Origin: Bacillus sp. AFS059628
Lineage (GTDB): Bacteria; Bacillota; Bacilli; Bacillales; Bacillaceae_G
Assembly: GCF_002571225.1 (NCBI RefSeq)
Contig: NZ_NVEC01000040.1
Span: 2,876-54,486, forward strand
DNA length: 51,611 nt
Direction of reading: 5' to 3'
Numbering within the stretch: the first letter of the stretch is position 1; each line of letters begins with the position of its first letter. A program made the translations under genes and the position numbers. The notes below the pieces were generated by a model. The model did not search any database, was not told the origin of the DNA, and saw only the letters and a program-made list of their open reading frames with translations. Below are positions 26,088-36,421 of this stretch, piece after piece.

Positions 26088-27749
26088 ATGAAGAGAAAGA
26101 TAACAACGCTTGCTGCAGTAGCATTATCGACTAGTGTATTAGTTGCAGGTTGCGGAAATGGGGAGAAGGTATCTACAACGAAGAAAGAAGCAGGTAAGGG
26201 AGCAGCAGATAAGCAAGTATTAAACTTACTAGAAACAGCAGAAATTCCTTCAATGGATACATCAAAGTCAACAGACTCTGTATCATTCCGTGCCTTTGTA
26301 AATGCAATGGAAGGATTATATCGTTTAGATAAGGATAATAAACCAACTCCGGGTATGGCAAAAGATGTGAAGATTAGTGAAGATAAAACAACATATACAT
26401 TTGAATTACGAGACGCAAAGTGGTCTAATGGCGATCCGGTTCGAGCACAAGATTTTGTATATGCATGGCAACGCACATTAGATAAAGCAACGGCAGCTGA
26501 GTATGCATTCATTTTATTTGATGTAAAAAATGCACAGAAGGTCAATAAGGGAGAACTACCGCTAGATCAATTAGGAGTGAAAGCGAAGGATGATAAAACA
26601 TTAGTAGTAGAATTAGAACAACCAGCACCATATTTCCTTGAACTTACTTCATTCCCAACATTCTTCCCTTTAAATGAAAAATATGTGAAAGAACAAGGAG
26701 ATAAATACGGATTAGAAGCAGATAAATTATTATATAATGGACCATTTACGATGAGTGAATGGAAACATGAAAGAAGTTATCAGTTAAAGAAAAACCCTAA
26801 TTATTGGGATAAAGATACTGTGAAGTTAGAAGAAATTAATGTGAATATTGTGAAGGAAACAAGCACAGGAGTAAATTTATATGATAGTGATCAAGCAGAT
26901 CGGGTTATTTTAACTTCTGAATTTGTTGATAAATATAAAAAGAATAAGCCAGATGAATTTAAAACGAAGTTAGATCCACGTATGTATTTCTTACGTTTTA
27001 ACCAAAAAAATGCAACGTTTAAAAACCAAAAGGTTCGTGAAGCAATTGATCTAGCATATGATAAAAAAGGAATTGCAAATGTTATTTTAAATGACGGATC
27101 ATTGCCAGCATATTTCTTAGTACCTGAAAAATTTACGACAGGACCAGATGGGAAAGATTTCCGTACTGTAAATAAAAATTTCCGTGACAGTAAAGATAAT
27201 GCAGCAAAAGCAAAAAAATTATGGGAAGAAGCGAAGAAAGAACTTGGCCAAGATACAATTACAGTAGAATTACTAAATGATGATAACGGTAGTCGTAAAA
27301 AAGTAGGAGACTTTATTAAAGAAGAGTTAGAGAAAAACTTACCTGGTATTAAAGTGAATTTGAAACAACAGCCATATAAGCAGAAGTTAGATTTAGAAAA
27401 GAAATTTGAATATGAATTCTCTTTATCTGCATGGAGCCCAGATTATCCAGATCCAATGACTTATATTGATATGTTTGTTACTGGAAGCTCATTTAATGAA
27501 ATGGATTATTCTAATCCGAAGTATGATGATTTAGTTGCGAAATCAAAAGGAGAGCTATTAAAGGATGATAAAGCACGCTGGAATGCACTTGCAGAAGCTG
27601 AAAAAATCTTAATTGGTCAAGATGCTGCCATTTCTCCTACGTATCAACAAAGTACTGCATATTTAGAAAAACCATACGTAAAAGGCATTGCAAATCATAC
27701 GTTTGGTGGAGATTTCAGTTATAAATGGGCATATATTACAAAAAAATAG
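26088..27749 (+). CDS. oligopeptide ABC transporter substrate-binding lipoprotein (OppA-like)
   Basis: 553 residues. A lipoprotein signal ends in LVAGC (C22) and is followed by a linker and a full SBP_bac_5 domain: YTFELRDAKWSNGDPVRAQDFVYAW, the LYNGPF stretch and SAWSPDYPDP. It binds peptides outside the membrane for an Opp-type importer. The transporter genes are not adjacent, so this is one of the orphan OppA paralogs common in the B. cereus group. GGGGGAGGAAG precedes ATG 26088. A promoter and weak CodY-like box lie upstream, fitting nutrient control. Confidence 0.9.
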   Translation: MKRKITTLAAVALSTSVLVAGCGNGEKVSTTKKEAGKGAADKQVLNLLETAEIPSMDTSKSTDSVSFRAFVNAMEGLYRLDKDNKPTPGMAKDVKISEDKTTYTFELRDAKWSNGDPVRAQDFVYAWQRTLDKATAAEYAFILFDVKNAQKVNKGELPLDQLGVKAKDDKTLVVELEQPAPYFLELTSFPTFFPLNEKYVKEQGDKYGLEADKLLYNGPFTMSEWKHERSYQLKKNPNYWDKDTVKLEEINVNIVKETSTGVNLYDSDQADRVILTSEFVDKYKKNKPDEFKTKLDPRMYFLRFNQKNATFKNQKVREAIDLAYDKKGIANVILNDGSLPAYFLVPEKFTTGPDGKDFRTVNKNFRDSKDNAAKAKKLWEEAKKELGQDTITVELLNDDNGSRKKVGDFIKEELEKNLPGIKVNLKQQPYKQKLDLEKKFEYEFSLSAWSPDYPDPMTYIDMFVTGSSFNEMDYSNPKYDDLVAKSKGELLKDDKARWNALAEAEKILIGQDAAISPTYQQSTAYLEKPYVKGIANHTFGGDFSYKWAYITKK

Positions 27750-27753
27750 TATA

Positions 27754-27787
27754 ATAAAAGATGAGTGAATTTTTGCTCATCTTTTAT
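27754..27787 (+). terminator. terminator after the OppA-like gene
   Basis: A 12-13-bp stem (ATAAAAGATGAG / CTCATCTTTTAT) plus TTTG. Confidence 0.8.
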
Positions 27788-27795
27788 TTGTATAG

Positions 27796-28224
<429 letters not shown>

Positions 28225-28237
28225 GGGGGGGAAGAAG

Positions 28238-28783
28238 TTGCATGCGCTAGTAATTAGTGGAACAGGAATGCTAAAGAGGGTGTCTATGTGGCTTTGTGAG
28301 CAAGAGTTTCATGTTTCTATTATTGGAAGAGATGAAGTGAAATTGGAAAATGTTAAGCGAGAGAGTGCTATACCAGAAAGTATCACATGTCTATCGTTAG
28401 ATTACCATAATGAAGACGATGTAAAGTTAGCTATAAAAAGCACAATTGAGCAGAATGGCCCAATAACATTAGTTGTCGCATGGATACATGCAAGTGCGAA
28501 GGAGACGTTATCACTCATTTGTAGAGAATTAGACTTATCGTCTGAAACATGCAGTGTTTTTCATATTTTAGGTAGTAAAGCATCGCGCATGACCGTCCAC
28601 AAAATAGGAGGTACGCGGTGTAGCTACCATAGAATAATATTAGGTTTTATATTAGACGGTACATACGGCAGATGGCTTACTCATGAAGAAATATCAGATG
28701 GGGTAATAAAAGGAATTGAGAGTAAATGTGATCAATGGATTGTAGGGCGAGTAGAGCCGTGGGAATTGCGGCCAACACGGTAA
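28238..28783 (+). CDS. short-chain dehydrogenase-like protein
   Basis: 181 residues. The N-terminus LVISGTGMLKRVSMWLCEQE has the glycine motif of a Rossmann fold, and the VSIIGRDE strand follows. The usual YxxxK catalytic pair of SDRs is not obvious, so the activity is uncertain. The start is TTG 28238 after a GGGGGGGAAG site. It lies between fosB and a phosphatase gene and is probably co-transcribed. Confidence 0.65.
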   Translation: MHALVISGTGMLKRVSMWLCEQEFHVSIIGRDEVKLENVKRESAIPESITCLSLDYHNEDDVKLAIKSTIEQNGPITLVVAWIHASAKETLSLICRELDLSSETCSVFHILGSKASRMTVHKIGGTRCSYHRIILGFILDGTYGRWLTHEEISDGVIKGIESKCDQWIVGRVEPWELRPTR

Positions 28784-28796
28784 GGAGGAACGGCAA

Positions 28797-29408
28797 ATGA
28801 AAACAACTGTATATGTAACGAGGCACGGTGAGACGGAATGGAATGTAGAGAAACGAATGCAAGGCAGGAAAAATTCTGCTTTAACTGAAAATGGTATGTT
28901 ACAAGCTAAGCAATTGGGAGATAGAATGAAAGATTTATCTATCGATGCAATTTATAGTAGTCCGAGTGAAAGAACCCTTCATACTGCAGAGTTAATAAAG
29001 GGCGAACGTGATATACCGATAATCGCGGATGAGCATTTCTATGAAATTAACATGGGTATATGGGAAGGACAGACAGTCGATGATATAGAAAGGCAATACC
29101 CAGACGAAATACAATTATTTTGGTATGAGCCACATCTTTTTCAGTCAACATCAGGAGAAAATTTTGAGTCTGTTTATAAAAGGGTAATTGAGGGGATACA
29201 GATTCTTTTAGAAAAGCATAAAGGAGAAAGTATATTAATTGTTTCTCATGCGGCAGCGGCAAAGCTACTTGTAGGACATTTTGCAGGTATTGAAATAGAA
29301 AATGTTTGGGATGATCCATTTATGCATAGTGCTAGTCTAAGTATTATAGAATTTGAAGAAGATAAAGGTGAAGTGAAGCAATTTGCAGATATTAGTCATT
29401 TTCAGTAA
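28797..29408 (+). CDS. histidine phosphatase family protein
   Basis: 203 residues of the phosphoglycerate-mutase-like (PhoE/GpmB) branch. The catalytic RHGE (VTRHGETEWN) is at residues 9-12, and the second histidine sits in VSHAAAAK. A phosphomonoesterase of unknown substrate. AAGGAGG precedes ATG 28797. It is the third gene of the fosB run and ends at a bidirectional terminator. Confidence 0.85.
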   Translation: MKTTVYVTRHGETEWNVEKRMQGRKNSALTENGMLQAKQLGDRMKDLSIDAIYSSPSERTLHTAELIKGERDIPIIADEHFYEINMGIWEGQTVDDIERQYPDEIQLFWYEPHLFQSTSGENFESVYKRVIEGIQILLEKHKGESILIVSHAAAAKLLVGHFAGIEIENVWDDPFMHSASLSIIEFEEDKGEVKQFADISHFQ

Positions 29409-29411
29409 GCA

Positions 29412-29447
29412 TACAAAAAAGGCCGTGAAAACGGCCTTTTTTTGTGT
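29412..29447. terminator. bidirectional terminator
   Basis: A perfect 14-bp stem (ACAAAAAAGGCCGT / ACGGCCTTTTTTGT) between the phosphatase and cotG-like genes. Confidence 0.88.
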
Positions 29448-29453
29448 GAAAAA

Positions 29454-30032
29454 CTAGCAATTGCGTTTTTTGTACCAGAAGTGATCGAATTTCTTGTTTT
29501 TGCAAGATGGGAATTTATGTCCGCCTTTGCAATCGTCCCACTTGTGTCCGCCATCGTGACAGTCTTTACCATGATCACATGAATCATCGCAAGAGTGACC
29601 GTGTCTGTTAGGGAAGAATTCGCATTTTTTACAGAAACTTCGTTTTGTCCAGAAAAATTTCTTTTCAAAGCGTATGCATTTTGTAACGAAAGTACAATGT
29701 TTTCTGCGAGTACGTTTTGTAACTAAAACGCATTCTTTTCTACGCGTTACTTTCGTAACAAACGTCCATTTTTGAACACGTACACGAGTACATTTTGTAA
29801 CAAATGTCCATTTTTTTACATGCGTACATTTTGTAACGAAAGTACAATGTTTCACGCGAGTACATCTTGTTCTTGGACATTTACCCCCAGTTGTACATTT
29901 ACATCCAGTTGTACAATGATGATGAGTGAATTTATCATCATCGCATTCAAAAGTACTTGGATCTTGGTGTAAAAAATCCTCCATCCCTGCACTTTTGATT
30001 TCTTCAACCGCTTTTCTAATATCACGTTTCAT
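29454..30032 (-). CDS. CotG/ExsB-like spore coat/exosporium protein
   Basis: 192 residues. A conserved N-terminus (MKRDIRKAVEEIKSAGMEDF) is followed by a cysteine- and threonine-rich part. A block of degenerate repeats comes next (TFVTKCTRVK-type units, about residues 65-125), then a His/Cys/Asp-rich tail. This composition matches CotG/ExsB-type proteins, which are heavily phosphorylated structural proteins of the spore surface. The start is ATG 30032, 7 bases after AAGGAGG; the six-codon extension is rejected. It is divergent from a cotH gene, as cotG is in B. subtilis, and is a likely substrate of that kinase. Confidence 0.85.
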   Translation of the reverse strand: MKRDIRKAVEEIKSAGMEDFLHQDPSTFECDDDKFTHHHCTTGCKCTTGGKCPRTRCTRVKHCTFVTKCTHVKKWTFVTKCTRVRVQKWTFVTKVTRRKECVLVTKRTRRKHCTFVTKCIRFEKKFFWTKRSFCKKCEFFPNRHGHSCDDSCDHGKDCHDGGHKWDDCKGGHKFPSCKNKKFDHFWYKKRNC

Positions 30033-31290
<1,258 letters not shown>

Positions 31291-31294
31291 TTTT

Positions 31295-31330
31295 GAAAGA
31301 GATTGGAACATTATCAATCTCTTTTTTTGT
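31295..31330 (+). terminator. terminator after cotH
   Basis: A 10-bp stem (AAAGAGATTG / CAATCTCTTT) plus T-run. Confidence 0.8.
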
Positions 31331-31395
31331 ATAATAAAGATGTATCAATAGAATTGACGTAATACGTACTTAATAAAAAATGGGGATGTGGAAAC

Positions 31396-32013
31396 ATGAC
31401 GATAAAATGGATTGAGTGGGCAAAACAAATACAATCTATAGCTCAAGCGGGTTTAACGTATTCTAAGGATGTGTATGATATAGAACGTTTCCAACAATTA
31501 CGGGATATTTCCATTTCGATGATGTCACATTACACTAAGACAGATTGGGAAGTTGTAGAGAAGTTATTTGCAAGTGAGACAGGCTATCAAACACCAAAAG
31601 TTGATATAAGAGCAGTTGTTTTTCAAAATGAAAAGTTATTATTTGTGAAAGAAAAAAGTGATGGGAAATGGGCATTGCCAGGTGGATGGGCTGATATCGG
31701 TTATACGCCGACAGAAGTAGCTGCAAAAGAAGTTTTAGAGGAGACGGGTTATGAAGTAGATAATTTTAAGTTATTCGCTATATTTGATAAAGAAAAGCAT
31801 CACCCGTCGCCTTCCGCAACACATGTATATAAAATTTTTATAGGCTGTAAGATTATCGGTGGTGAAAAGAAGACGAGTATTGAAACGGAAGATGTGGAGT
31901 TTTTTGGTGAGAATGAATTGCCTAATTTATCAGTTGCTAGAAATACAGAAGAGCAAATTAGAGAAATGTTTGCCTATATGAAAGAACCTCAGAAAGAAAC
32001 ATTAATAGATTAA
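31396..32013 (+). CDS. NUDIX hydrolase with N-terminal extension (YjhB-like)
   Basis: 205 residues. An N-terminal helical domain of about 65 residues precedes the NUDIX fold, as in the ADP-ribose-pyrophosphatase-like YjhB group. The NUDIX box is GWADIGYTPTEVAAKEVLEE followed by TGYEV: the first glutamate of Gx5Ex7REUxEExGU is tyrosine and the arginine is lysine, while the metal-binding EExG core is intact. I believe this variant is normal in the subgroup. Substrate unknown. Start ATG 31396. Confidence 0.82.
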   Translation: MTIKWIEWAKQIQSIAQAGLTYSKDVYDIERFQQLRDISISMMSHYTKTDWEVVEKLFASETGYQTPKVDIRAVVFQNEKLLFVKEKSDGKWALPGGWADIGYTPTEVAAKEVLEETGYEVDNFKLFAIFDKEKHHPSPSATHVYKIFIGCKIIGGEKKTSIETEDVEFFGENELPNLSVARNTEEQIREMFAYMKEPQKETLID

Positions 32014-32117
32014 TAATACTTATGCCGATAATAATGTTGGAATGAAGATATTGGCAGAATGCAACCTTTATGTAATAATGGGAAGGTATGTGAAGAAAAA
32101 AGGAGATAGAAAATAAA

Positions 32118-32720
32118 ATGTTAGCAAGCATAATAGATCAGTTATTGCAATTTTTTGCAAGCTTAGGTTACTTTGGAGTAGCGCTAGCTTTAATGATTGA
32201 AATTATTCCGAGTGAAATTGTACTTTCATATGCGGGCTTTTTAGTTGCAGATGGTAAAATTAGCTTTGTCGGTGCAGTTATTGCTGGAACAATCGGTGGT
32301 ACTTTAGCTCAAATCTTTTTATATTGGCTTGGATACTATGGTGGGCGTCCAGTTGTAGAGAAGTATGGGAAATATCTACTTATTAATAAACATCATTTAG
32401 ACATAGCAGAAAATTGGTTTAAGCGTTACGGAGCAGGAGTAATCTTTTCTGCACGCTTTATCCCAGTAGTACGCCATGCAATCTCTATTCCAGCAGGATT
32501 AGCCAAGATGCCATTAAAACTATTTACACTGTATACAGTAGTTGCGATTATTCCATGGTCAATACTATTTATATACTTAGGTGAAAAGCTAGGTGGGAAT
32601 TGGCGACACATTAAAGAGTATGCATCTGATTACACACATTACATAATTATAGGAGCTGTTCTCTTTGTTGCTTTATACTTCGGTTTAAAGTATTTCAAAA
32701 AGAAAAAGGCAGCGCGTTAA
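32118..32720 (+). CDS. DedA/SNARE-associated family membrane protein
   Basis: 200 residues with five or six membrane segments. The re-entrant loop motif (EIIPSEIVLSYAGFL) and FSARFIPVVRHAISIPAGLAK match DedA proteins. This family includes undecaprenyl-phosphate and phosphatidylethanolamine flippases, so lipid recycling is the likely role. AAGGAGAT lies about 11 bases before ATG 32118. The next gene is a lipid/polysaccharide flippase, which may be coincidence since a terminator separates them. Confidence 0.88.
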   Translation: MLASIIDQLLQFFASLGYFGVALALMIEIIPSEIVLSYAGFLVADGKISFVGAVIAGTIGGTLAQIFLYWLGYYGGRPVVEKYGKYLLINKHHLDIAENWFKRYGAGVIFSARFIPVVRHAISIPAGLAKMPLKLFTLYTVVAIIPWSILFIYLGEKLGGNWRHIKEYASDYTHYIIIGAVLFVALYFGLKYFKKKKAAR

Positions 32721-32748
32721 AGTCAATGATTTTTCATTGGCTTTTTTT
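32719..32748 (+). terminator. terminator after the DedA gene
   Basis: A stem of AAAGTCAATGA with TCATTGGCTTT (one G-U) plus T-run, overlapping the stop. Confidence 0.75.
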
Positions 32749-32817
32749 ATTTGTTTCGGTTCTAAAGAAAAGGAGTTGTCCATAATGTGTAATAATAAAG
32801 CGTAGCGGAGGAATGTG

Positions 32818-34197
32818 ATGAAAGGATCACCGTTTTTACGTGGAACGATATTTTTAACGATGGCAACGATGATATCTAAAATGTTAGGGTTTATATATGT
32901 TATACCATTTACAGCAATGGTCGGTACGAGTGGGTACGTTTTATACACGTATGCATATCGTCCCTATACGATTATGCTCAGTATTGCGACGATGGGGCTA
33001 CCACTGGCAGTTTCGAAGATGGTATCAAAATATGATCAACTGAATGATTATCATACGGTTAAGAGAGTGCTAAAGAGCGGTATCTTTTTTATGCTAATCA
33101 TGGGAGTAATCTCATGTTTAACCCTATATATATTAGCTCCACATTTAGCTAAACTTGTAATCGATGGAAATGATCAAACAGGGAATAGTGTAGCGGCGGT
33201 CACAACTAATATTCAAATTGTCAGTTTTGCGTTAATACTTGTACCGGTAATGAGTTTATTAAGGGGATTCTTTCAAGGGTTCCAATCGATGGGGCCTTCT
33301 GCTTTAAGTGTAGTTGTAGAGCAATTTTTTCGAGTCTTAACCATTTTGATAGGAAGTTTTGTCGTTTTATATATTTTAAAAGCTTCTGTCTCTCTAGCTG
33401 TTGGTATTTCAACGTTCGGTGCTTTTATGGGAGCGATAGGTGGACTGACTGTTTTAAGTGCGTATTACATAAGGAGGAGAAAGCACTTAAAGAAAAAAGA
33501 AATGGCAAGTATACCGCAAACAACGAAATCTTTTTTTTCGCTATATAAGGAGCTCTTTACATATTCAATACCATTTGTTGTGGTTGGTTTAGCGATTCCG
33601 TTGTATCAGACGATTGATACATTTACAATTAATAAACTACTTATACAAATAGGATATATGCAAGGGGAAGCGGAGAAAATCAATGCAATAATTGGTCTTG
33701 TTCAGATGGTTGTACTTATCCCAGTTTCCGTTGCGACTGCTTTTAGTATGTCTCTCGTACCTGAGATGACAAAAGCCTATACAGCAGGAAATGTGAAATT
33801 ACTGTACAAACATTTTACGAGGACGAATCTATTAGTAGTAGGTATTACGGTACCAGCGGCAATTGGAATGATGGTGTTAGCAAAACCAGTATATACTCTT
33901 TTATTCGGTGCCGGAAATGATCCGGAGATGGGGCGAGTTATATTACAGTATTATGCTCCTGCTTGTATACTATTTTCGCTTTTTACAGTAACAGCTGCGA
34001 TGTTACAAGGAATCAATCAGCAACAGAAAACGGTGCTAGGATTAATGATTGGAATTATTGTGAAGATAGTTTTAAATATTGTATTGCTTCCGTATTTCGA
34101 TTATGTAAGTTTTATTATTTCAACATACGCGGGTTACACGATTTCAGTTGGCTTTAACTTGTGGATGCTTTCTAAATATGTTATAAAGGCAACATAA
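32818..34197 (+). CDS. polysaccharide/lipid-linked flippase (MOP superfamily, YtgP-like)
   Basis: 459 residues with about 12 membrane helices. The N-terminus (KGSPFLRGTIFLTMATMISK) and the LLRGFFQGFQSMGPSALSVVVEQ stretch match the YtgP/MurJ-like branch that flips lipid-linked cell-wall or polysaccharide precursors. B. subtilis YtgP is about 540 residues with 14 helices, so this protein is shorter at its C-terminus; a terminator follows directly, with no coding-like continuation. GCGGAGG lies 6 bases before ATG 32818; the GTG one codon earlier is too close. Confidence 0.8.
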   Translation: MKGSPFLRGTIFLTMATMISKMLGFIYVIPFTAMVGTSGYVLYTYAYRPYTIMLSIATMGLPLAVSKMVSKYDQLNDYHTVKRVLKSGIFFMLIMGVISCLTLYILAPHLAKLVIDGNDQTGNSVAAVTTNIQIVSFALILVPVMSLLRGFFQGFQSMGPSALSVVVEQFFRVLTILIGSFVVLYILKASVSLAVGISTFGAFMGAIGGLTVLSAYYIRRRKHLKKKEMASIPQTTKSFFSLYKELFTYSIPFVVVGLAIPLYQTIDTFTINKLLIQIGYMQGEAEKINAIIGLVQMVVLIPVSVATAFSMSLVPEMTKAYTAGNVKLLYKHFTRTNLLVVGITVPAAIGMMVLAKPVYTLLFGAGNDPEMGRVILQYYAPACILFSLFTVTAAMLQGINQQQKTVLGLMIGIIVKIVLNIVLLPYFDYVSFIISTYAGYTISVGFNLWMLSKYVIKAT

Positions 34198-34204
34198 GCT
34201 TTTT

Positions 34205-34230
34205 AAGGCAGAGAGCGCTCTGTCTTTTTC
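34205..34230 (+). terminator. terminator after the flippase gene
   Basis: A 9-bp stem (AAGGCAGAG / CTCTGTCTT, one G-U) plus T-run. Confidence 0.7.
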
Positions 34231-34252
34231 TTTGTTTAAAATATTTTTCTTA

Positions 34253-34266
34253 TAAAAACGTTTTCA
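34253..34266. promoter_or_regulatory. possible CcpA (cre) site upstream of corA
   Basis: TAAAAACGTTTTCA matches the cre pattern TGWAANCGNTNWCA at all fixed positions but one. It lies 116 bases before the corA start. Chance matches occur in AT-rich DNA. Confidence 0.35.
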
Positions 34267-34381
34267 AAATAATTTTTCTATTGAAATTTAAACGTATGTT
34301 TCATATGCTGAGAATGGCGGTTCAAAAACTGTTATTTAAGAGAGGTAGATTCCTACATGTAAAAAGAATCGGGGTGATAGT

Positions 34382-35323
34382 ATGTTAAATATTTATTTAA
34401 CAGACCGAAACGGAAAACTACAAGAGATTGAGGAAATACAAAAGGGTTGCTGGATTAATGTACTTCATCCAACGGAAGAAGAAATTCAATATCTAGTACA
34501 AACTTTAAATGTAGACTTAGATTTCATTAAAGACCCTTTAGATGATGAAGAACGTTCTCGTATTGAAAAGGAAGACAGTAATACTTTAATAATCGTGGAT
34601 ATTCCAACAGTTAGACATGATGAAGAAGGAAATTCGATTTATGACACGATTCCAATAGGTATGATTGTTATGCCAGATTGTTTTGTGACAATTTGTTTAG
34701 AGGAAAACCCAATATTTGAACGTTTTATTAATCAACGTATTAAAGAATTTTATACGTTTAAAAAGACACGATTTGCACTTCAGCTCTTATATACGATTTC
34801 TACTTATTATTTAAGATACTTAAAGCAAATTAACAGAAAAACAATTGATTTAGAGCATCAATTAAATCAGTCGATGAAAAATAAAGAGATTTTCACATTG
34901 CTAGGTCTTGAAAAAAGTTTAGTTTACTTTACAACATCATTAAAGGCAAATAAAATCGTAATTCAAAAATTAATGCGTAACAGTACATTTTTAAAAATGT
35001 ATGAAGACGATCAAGATTTATTAGAAGATGTATTAATTGAAAATAAACAGGCGATTGAAATGGCGGAAATATATAGTCACATTTTAAGTGGAATGATGAA
35101 TACATTTAGTTCCGTTATATCAAATAATTTAAATAGTGTTATGAAACTGTTAACGTCTATAACAATCATTTTATCGTTACCAACGATGGTTTCTAGTTTC
35201 TTTGGAATGAACGTAAAGGTTCCGTTTGAAGGAGAAGCACATGGTTTTGTAATTGTGCTCATAATATGTGTAACACTATCTTTCACACTAGCATTTGTTT
35301 TTTGGAAGAAACGTTACTTTTAA
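34382..35323 (+). CDS. corA: CorA-type magnesium/divalent cation channel
   Basis: 313 residues. A large N-terminal cytoplasmic domain with long helices is followed by two membrane segments at the C-terminus. The signature loop is intact (SSFFGMNVKVPF, with the GMN motif), and the chain ends in the basic FWKKRYF. It forms a pentameric Mg2+ channel. GGGGTGAT precedes ATG 34382. No M-box or other riboswitch was recognised in the leader. Confidence 0.92.
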   Translation: MLNIYLTDRNGKLQEIEEIQKGCWINVLHPTEEEIQYLVQTLNVDLDFIKDPLDDEERSRIEKEDSNTLIIVDIPTVRHDEEGNSIYDTIPIGMIVMPDCFVTICLEENPIFERFINQRIKEFYTFKKTRFALQLLYTISTYYLRYLKQINRKTIDLEHQLNQSMKNKEIFTLLGLEKSLVYFTTSLKANKIVIQKLMRNSTFLKMYEDDQDLLEDVLIENKQAIEMAEIYSHILSGMMNTFSSVISNNLNSVMKLLTSITIILSLPTMVSSFFGMNVKVPFEGEAHGFVIVLIICVTLSFTLAFVFWKKRYF

Positions 35324-35330
35324 CGATAAG

Positions 35331-35377
35331 AAAGCTGCTCTAGCATAGTTGTATAACTGCGCTAGAGCAGCTTTTTT
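35331..35377 (+). terminator. terminator after corA
   Basis: A 14-bp stem (AAAGCTGCTCTAGC with its complement) plus T-run. Confidence 0.85.
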
Positions 35378-35521
35378 GCTATGAAATCGAAAGTTTCGAA
35401 TAGAATAAAACTTATAAAATGTAATGTATATGAGAGGGCTGAATTCCGTATAAGTCTTGTTCAATTCATAAAATGGGGTTAAAATTACATATTGTTAATG
35501 AAAAGTTGGAGGAAATACATC

Positions 35522-36418
35522 ATGGAATTGTTTCAATTACCGAAAGCATTCCTGCAAATGAATACAATCTTTATCTCCATATTGATCGAAGCACTTCCTT
35601 TTGTGCTCATTGGTGTATTTATTTCAGGATTCATTCAAATGTTTGTGACAGAAGATATGGTAGCAAAATGGATGCCGAAAAACCGATTTCTGTCTGTTTT
35701 AATGGCTACTTTTTTAGGGATGATGTTTCCGGGCTGTGAATGTGGGATCGTTCCGATTGTAAGGCGATTAATCGGAAAAGGGGTTCCGCCATATGCCGGA
35801 ATTGCATTTATGTTAACTGGGCCAATCATTAATCCGGTTGTATTATTTGCAACATACGTTGCCTTTGGAAGTAGTATGCACATGGTATGGTATCGTTCTA
35901 TTGTAGCGATTATCGTAGCAATTATCGTTGGAATTATATTATCATTTATGTTTAAAGAACATCAATTACGAGATGATCACTTCCCAGAAGTGAATCATAA
36001 GCGTCCATTACGTAAAAAAATGTGGGATGTATGTACGCATGCTGTTGAGGAATTTTTCTCAATGGGGAAATATTTAGTATTAGGTGCGTTAATCGCAGCT
36101 GCAGTTCAAACGTTCGTACAAACTTCAACACTTCTTGCTATAGGACAAGGGCCGTTCTCTTCACCAGCTGTTATGATGGGACTTGCTTACATTTTATCAC
36201 TTTGTTCAGAAGCAGATGCATTTATTGCTTCGTCATTCCAAAGTACATTTTCAACAGCGTCACTTGTCGCGTTCCTCGTATATGGACCGATGGTGGATAT
36301 TAAAAATATGTTTATGATGCTTGCGACATTTAAAACGAAATTTGTAATTGTCGTTACAGTTACAGTTACACTTGTTGTTTATGCAAGCTCACTACTCATT
36401 TATGCGATGGGGTGGTAG
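35522..36418 (+). CDS. ycgR: permease, YcgR/DUF318 family
   Basis: 298 residues with eight or so membrane segments. FPGCECGIVPIVRRLI and MLTGPIINPVVLFATY are signatures of the DUF318/ArsP-like permeases. Together with the next gene it forms the YcgR-YcgQ pair, a putative transporter of unknown, perhaps metal or metalloid, substrate. GGAGG lies 9 bases before ATG 35522; the ten-codon extension from 35492 contains that site and is dropped. Confidence 0.82.
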   Translation: MELFQLPKAFLQMNTIFISILIEALPFVLIGVFISGFIQMFVTEDMVAKWMPKNRFLSVLMATFLGMMFPGCECGIVPIVRRLIGKGVPPYAGIAFMLTGPIINPVVLFATYVAFGSSMHMVWYRSIVAIIVAIIVGIILSFMFKEHQLRDDHFPEVNHKRPLRKKMWDVCTHAVEEFFSMGKYLVLGALIAAAVQTFVQTSTLLAIGQGPFSSPAVMMGLAYILSLCSEADAFIASSFQSTFSTASLVAFLVYGPMVDIKNMFMMLATFKTKFVIVVTVTVTLVVYASSLLIYAMGW

Positions 36419-36421
36419 GTT

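Noticed and set aside
29772-29972. Cys/Thr-rich plus-strand frame
   Set aside because: It is the antisense reading of the CotG-like repeat region; no binding site.
29463-30000. Direct repeats as a CRISPR array
   Set aside because: The repeats are codon-aligned degenerate protein repeats of the CotG-like gene, with no unique spacers.
33963-34157. 64-residue frame in the flippase gene, considered as a frameshifted C-terminus
   Set aside because: It lies in another frame within the continuous flippase coding region and is not hydrophobic in the expected pattern.
34231-34381. M-box (magnesium) riboswitch upstream of corA
   Set aside because: The leader is too short and lacks the conserved M-box core.
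35473-35739. 88-residue frame overlapping ycgR
   Set aside because: Alternative frame of the clear YcgR-type permease; no independent support.
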